Below, in pieces: positions 61,346 to 64,000 of a DNA stretch of 64,000 bases. Each line of letters begins with the position of its first letter. The stretch's first letter is position 1. The stretch lies in NCBI RefSeq assembly GCF_031458325.1, contig NZ_JAVDYG010000001.1, forward strand, positions 1 through 64,000, written 5' to 3'. Source of the stretch: Nocardioides marmoribigeumensis (lineage in GTDB: Bacteria > Actinomycetota > Actinomycetes > Propionibacteriales > Nocardioidaceae). Below the pieces are notes generated by a model, which was not told the DNA's origin, did not search any database, and worked only from the letters and a program-made list of their open reading frames with translations. The translations under genes and the position numbers were made by a program.

Positions 61346-61732
61346 GTGCCACGCGTCCACGACCTCACCGACGAGATGCTCGCCTTCTGGGCCGAGCGCC
61401 ACCTGTGCACCGTCACCACGCTGCGCGCCGACGGGCGGCCCCACGTCGTGCCGCTGGGGGTCGCCCTCGACCCGGTCGCGCACGTGGCCTGGGCGATCAC
61501 CTCGCCCTCCAGCCAGAAGGTCGCCAACCTGCGCCGCGACCCTCGGATCGCGGCCTGCCAGGTGGACCGGGCGCGCTGGGCGACCCTCGAGGGGCGCGCT
61601 GAGGTGCGCACCGACGCCGCGTCGGTCGCCGAGGCGGTCGAGAGGTACGCCGGCCGCTACCGCCAGCCGCGGGACAACCCGGACCGCGTGGCCCTGCGCA
61701 TCGAGCTGGACCGGGTCATCGGGAACGTGTGA
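61346..61732 (+). CDS. PPOX-class (F420-type) oxidoreductase
   Basis: 128 residues, split-barrel flavin/deazaflavin fold. LCTVTTLRADGRPHVVPLGVALD, AWAITSPSSQKVANLRRDPRIAACQ and WATLEGRAEVR are the expected strands. Members of this branch use F420 or FMN on unknown substrates. GTG 61346 is supported by the TAGGGT hexamer 6 nt upstream. It is divergent from the flavin monooxygenase. Confidence 0.85.
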   Translation: MPRVHDLTDEMLAFWAERHLCTVTTLRADGRPHVVPLGVALDPVAHVAWAITSPSSQKVANLRRDPRIAACQVDRARWATLEGRAEVRTDAASVAEAVERYAGRYRQPRDNPDRVALRIELDRVIGNV

Positions 61733-61907
61733 GCCCGCGGCCTCCTGCACGTGGCCACGGGCTCACCTGCGCGAGTCCGGACCTACCGAGCTCGCGGATC
61801 GAGGATGCGACCCGCCCCGAGATGCGCGTCGCCACCAGACCTTGTGTACCCGGCGCCACAGGCGTGAACCTCACCCCCAGGGGTGCATCAGTGGGCCGGG
61901 CTCGACC
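61733..61907. other. Short intergenic region, no feature seen
   Basis: 175 bp between the PPOX gene and the convergent hypothetical gene. No convincing hairpin or open frame with a ribosome site was found. Confidence 0.5.
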
Positions 61908-62330
61908 TCACGCCTCGTCGCTGGAGGTGCTGTAGACGACCCGCTCCTCGACCTCGACGTGACCCTCGTCCTCCAGCGGCGCGAGGGGCTCAGCGGCCGA
62001 GGCGTCCGCGCGGAGCGCCTCGCCGACCACGTCGACGGGCGGCTCGACCTCCCGAGCGGGACGGTCGAGGGTGAGCACGACCTCGGGCTCGTGCGCCTGG
62101 GGCTCCTCCGCGAGGTCCGGCGCCGCTTGGTCGTGGGTGGGCTGGGCGGTCGGGCGCTCGTCGGCGGCCGCCTGATCCCGGTCGCCGTGCAGGTGCTCGA
62201 CGACCTGGCGCGGGACCCAGGTGAGGGTCGAGACAGCCAGGTGGACGGGACCGGCGAGCGGACCGGGCAGGTGAGCGGTCACCGACGCCGTCACGGTGTC
62301 GGTGAGGTCGATGGCCTTGGACAGCAGCAT
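61908..62330 (-). CDS. Hypothetical protein with amphipathic N-terminus and acidic tail
   Basis: 140 residues. The first 45 (LLSKAIDLTDTVTASVTAHL, GPVHLAVSTLTWVPRQVVEHL) look amphipathic and could lie on a membrane; the remainder is Ala/Pro/Glu-rich and probably disordered. No family recognised. ATG 62330 follows AAGGAGCACC, a clear ribosome site, which sets the start against a longer frame to 62444. Confidence 0.6.
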   Translation of the reverse strand: MLLSKAIDLTDTVTASVTAHLPGPLAGPVHLAVSTLTWVPRQVVEHLHGDRDQAAADERPTAQPTHDQAAPDLAEEPQAHEPEVVLTLDRPAREVEPPVDVVGEALRADASAAEPLAPLEDEGHVEVEERVVYSTSSDEA

Positions 62331-62389
62331 GGTGCTCCTTCGCGCGGGGTGGACGGGCGCCTGCAACAAGCGGCCCCGTGCACCACGTA

Positions 62390-62447
62390 CCCGTGCCCCG
62401 GTCCGGCAAGCCACCCGGAGGGGGGCAATGCCGGGCCGGGGCACGGG
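62390..62447 (-). terminator. Hairpin downstream of the SDR gene
   Basis: Arms of 19 nt (62390-62408 and 62429-62447) pair at 18 positions around a 20-nt loop. It follows the stop of the SDR gene by about 28 nt and precedes the hypothetical gene, so it probably ends the SDR transcript. Confidence 0.65.
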
Positions 62448-62474
62448 GCGGAGACGCTCAGGACAGCGACGGCG

Positions 62475-63254
62475 TCACTTGGGCTGCATGCGGATGCCGC
62501 CGTCGACGCGGATCGTCTCGGCGTTCATGTAGCTGTTGGTCACGACCTCGACCACCATCGAGGCGAGCTGCTCGGGGTCGCCGAGCTTCTTGGGGAACAG
62601 CACGCCCTTCTCCAGGTTGGCCTTGAACGCCTCGCTCGCCTCGCCCTCGCCGTAGATCGGGGTGTCGATGAGGCCGGGCGCCACGGTGTTGACCCGCACA
62701 CCGATCGCCGACAGGTCGCGGGCGATCGGCAGCGTCATGCCGACGACACCGCCCTTGGACGCGGAGTAGGACGCCTGGCCGATCTGGCCGTCGAAGGCGG
62801 CGACCGAGGCGAGGTTGACGATCGCTCCGCGCTCGCCGGTATCGTCGAGCGGCTCGGTGCGGCTCATCGCGGTCGCGGCGAGCCGGATCGCGTCGAAGGA
62901 GCCGACCAGGTTGATCGCGATGACCTTCTTGAAGGCGTCGAGGTCGGCGGCAGAGTCGTAGCTGCCGTCCTTGCCGACGGTGCGCTGGGCCCACCCGATG
63001 CCGGCGCTGTTGACCAGCACCCGCACGGGGCCGAGCTCCTCGGCCTTGTCGACGGCTGCCTTGAGGTCGTCGGTCGAGGTCACGTCGACCTTGACGAACG
63101 CGCCGCCGATCTCCTCGGCGACCTTGCCGCCGAGCTCCTCGTTGAGGTCCGCGACGACGACCTTGGCCCCACGGGCGGCCAGCTGGCGGGCGCATGCGGC
63201 GCCGATGCCCGAGGCGCCGCCGGTGACGACTGCACTTGCTCCGGTGATGTCCAT
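62475..63254 (-). CDS. SDR-family dehydrogenase (3-hydroxyacyl-CoA dehydrogenase-like)
   Basis: 259 residues, classical short-chain dehydrogenase. The cofactor motif is [16 protein letters not shown], with VVADLN placing Asp for NAD preference. NSAG, the catalytic serine in VNLASVAAF and YSASKGG (Tyr and Lys) are present. The late part ([13 protein letters not shown] ... [13 protein letters not shown]) is like type-2 3-hydroxyacyl-CoA or 17-beta-hydroxysteroid dehydrogenases. It is 10 bp downstream of the hotdog-fold gene, so they may work on the same acyl compounds. Confidence 0.9.
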   Translation of the reverse strand: MDITGASAVVTGGASGIGAACARQLAARGAKVVVADLNEELGGKVAEEIGGAFVKVDVTSTDDLKAAVDKAEELGPVRVLVNSAGIGWAQRTVGKDGSYDSAADLDAFKKVIAINLVGSFDAIRLAATAMSRTEPLDDTGERGAIVNLASVAAFDGQIGQASYSASKGGVVGMTLPIARDLSAIGVRVNTVAPGLIDTPIYGEGEASEAFKANLEKGVLFPKKLGDPEQLASMVVEVVTNSYMNAETIRVDGGIRMQPK

Positions 63255-63264
63255 GGCGGGGAGG

Positions 63265-63738
63265 CTACTGGTCCCGGGCCGGCTTGGGGGTGACCCACAG
63301 CCGGATGACCCCCTCGATCACCACGGTGCCGTCCTGGCGGACGCCCTTGACCCGCACGGGCAGATCGGGGTCCTCGCTGTCCCACTGCTCCTGGTCGGTC
63401 TCGGCGATGCAGCGGATGTCGGTGGTCGCCTTGGCGGTGTAGGTGACCTCCATGCCCTTGGGGATCCATCGCTTGTCGCGCGGGATCGTCACCTCGGCCA
63501 GCGCCCCCATCGCGGCCTCGAGCCCGTTGCACAGCGCGATCGCGTGCACGGTGCCGAGGTGGTTGTGGACCGCACGGCGCTTGGGGATGACCAGCTCGGC
63601 GTAGTTGGGCCTCAGGTCGATGAAGCGCGGCTTGATCGTGGCGAAGTAGGGCGCCTTGCGGGCGAAGGCCAGCGAGAACAGCTGCTGGCCACGCGGCACC
63701 TTGGACAGGCCCTGGTACATCTCGAGGACGGACGGCAT
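63265..63738 (-). CDS. DUF4442 hotdog-fold (thioesterase-like) protein
   Basis: 157 residues. RFIDLRPNYAELVIPKRRAVHNHLGTVHAIALCNGLEAAMG is the helix-bearing hotdog core; NHLGTVHA aligns with the region where PaaI/YbgC-type thioesterases bind the CoA thioester. IPKGMEVTYTAKATTDI and VIEGVIRLWVTPK complete the sheet. Hydrolysis of an acyl-CoA is inferred. It probably shares a transcript with the SDR gene. Confidence 0.82.
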   Translation of the reverse strand: MPSVLEMYQGLSKVPRGQQLFSLAFARKAPYFATIKPRFIDLRPNYAELVIPKRRAVHNHLGTVHAIALCNGLEAAMGALAEVTIPRDKRWIPKGMEVTYTAKATTDIRCIAETDQEQWDSEDPDLPVRVKGVRQDGTVVIEGVIRLWVTPKPARDQ

Positions 63739-63784
63739 GCCGCGATGCTACTGGCGAGTAACTAGGCGCGCCAGAGCGCCTGCG

Positions 63785-64000
63785 TCACGTCCAGTCCTCG
63801 GGATCCGGCTCGTCGCCGGCCTGTGCCGCGCCCACCACCTCGCGCACCACCGCGAACGCCAGCCCCGGCGAGTAGCCCTTGCGCCCGAGCAGGCCGACCA
63901 GCCGGCGCACCTGGGTCTGTTCGTCGAGGGTGGACATCGAGCGCAGCTTGCGCTGCGCCAGGACACGGGCCGCCTCACGCTCGCTGTCGTCGCTGACGCC
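63785..64000 (-). CDS. recX: RecX, regulator of RecA (C-terminal part)
   Basis: 71 residues to the TGA at 63785-63787; the start is past the right edge. REAARVLAQRKLRSM, TQVRRLVGLLGRKGYSPGLAFAVVREV and DEPDPEDW fit the last helical repeats of RecX, which caps RecA filaments. The frame is not the one giving the longest open frame here; that frame has no recognisable protein. recA is expected just outside the window. Confidence 0.8.
   Translation of the reverse strand, partial: GVSDDSEREAARVLAQRKLRSMSTLDEQTQVRRLVGLLGRKGYSPGLAFAVVREVVGAAQAGDEPDPEDWT

Noticed and set aside
63748-63978. 76-codon minus-strand frame at the right edge
   Set aside because: The neighbouring frame reads recognisable RecX sequence to a TGA at 63785; this one is Arg/Trp/Ser-rich shadow.
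1-64000. tRNA, rRNA, insertion sequence, phage or CRISPR-Cas genes
   Set aside because: Looked for cloverleaf-like and CCA-ended segments, transposase motifs, terminal repeats and cas motifs in the intergenic regions and frames; none was convincing.

Overview
The window is about 64 kb of very GC-rich DNA (roughly 70 percent or more by eye) from a Gram-positive actinobacterium. Nocardioidaceae, such as Nocardioides, fits best. The pointers are the block lexA / nrdR-nrdJ (class II, B12-dependent) / hflX-dapF-miaA-miaB-recX, several F420-type flavin enzymes, an IdeR-type iron box, mycobacterial-type SOS boxes, heavy GTG start use, many 4-bp stop/start overlaps, and frequent leaderless promoters (a TANNNT hexamer 6-7 nt before the start codon). 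I see no tRNA, rRNA, CRISPR array, insertion sequence or phage genes, so most of the window is ordinary chromosome.

Layout. 1-7.1 kb: the 3' end of a large secreted calcium-binding-type protein, a SWIM/SNF2 helicase, and a two-gene phosphatase operon (PhoD-like enzyme plus a Tat-exported phosphodiesterase). 7.1-11.2 kb: a tightly overlapping reverse-strand operon of GMC oxidoreductase, aldehyde dehydrogenase, F420-type reductase and TspO. 11.2-14.2 kb: an SGNH acyltransferase, divergent from a conserved actinobacterial protein. 14.2-20.5 kb: an iron-box-controlled ferric iron ABC transporter whose last gene overlaps a fused adenylation-carrier-membrane acyltransferase protein. 20.7-26.1 kb: a 1604-residue secreted repeat protein and a NYN-like nuclease candidate. 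26.1-30.3 kb: HMG-CoA reductase, a secreted trypsin, and an MFS pump with a divergent MarR regulator. 30.3-35.6 kb: a DsbA/VKOR oxidative folding pair, divergent from a CsoR-controlled copper operon (copZ, a secreted or membrane metal-binding protein, copA, csoR). 35.6-38.6 kb: an unknown Rossmann-like protein and an acyl-CoA ligase.

38.9-64 kb is the conserved DNA-metabolism and translation block. nrdR-nrdJ is preceded by paired NrdR boxes. lexA and a LysM protein diverge around four SOS-like boxes. Then come an MXAN_6640-type metalloprotease, dinG, lemA with a DUF2207 protein, hflX, dapF, an SRPBCC protein, miaA, an MT0933-type antitoxin homologue, a NUDIX hydrolase, miaB, a flavin monooxygenase, a PPOX/F420 protein, an SDR dehydrogenase, a hotdog thioesterase-like protein and the 3' end of recX.

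The part that looks least described is the putative iron-regulated operon at 14.2-20.5 kb. It joins Fe3+ import to a single-polypeptide activation, carrier and membrane-transfer machine that resembles a condensed DltA-DltC-DltB logic. The regulatory architecture (iron box, two CsoR-like sites, NrdR pair, SOS cluster, MarR palindromes) is unusually readable in this window.
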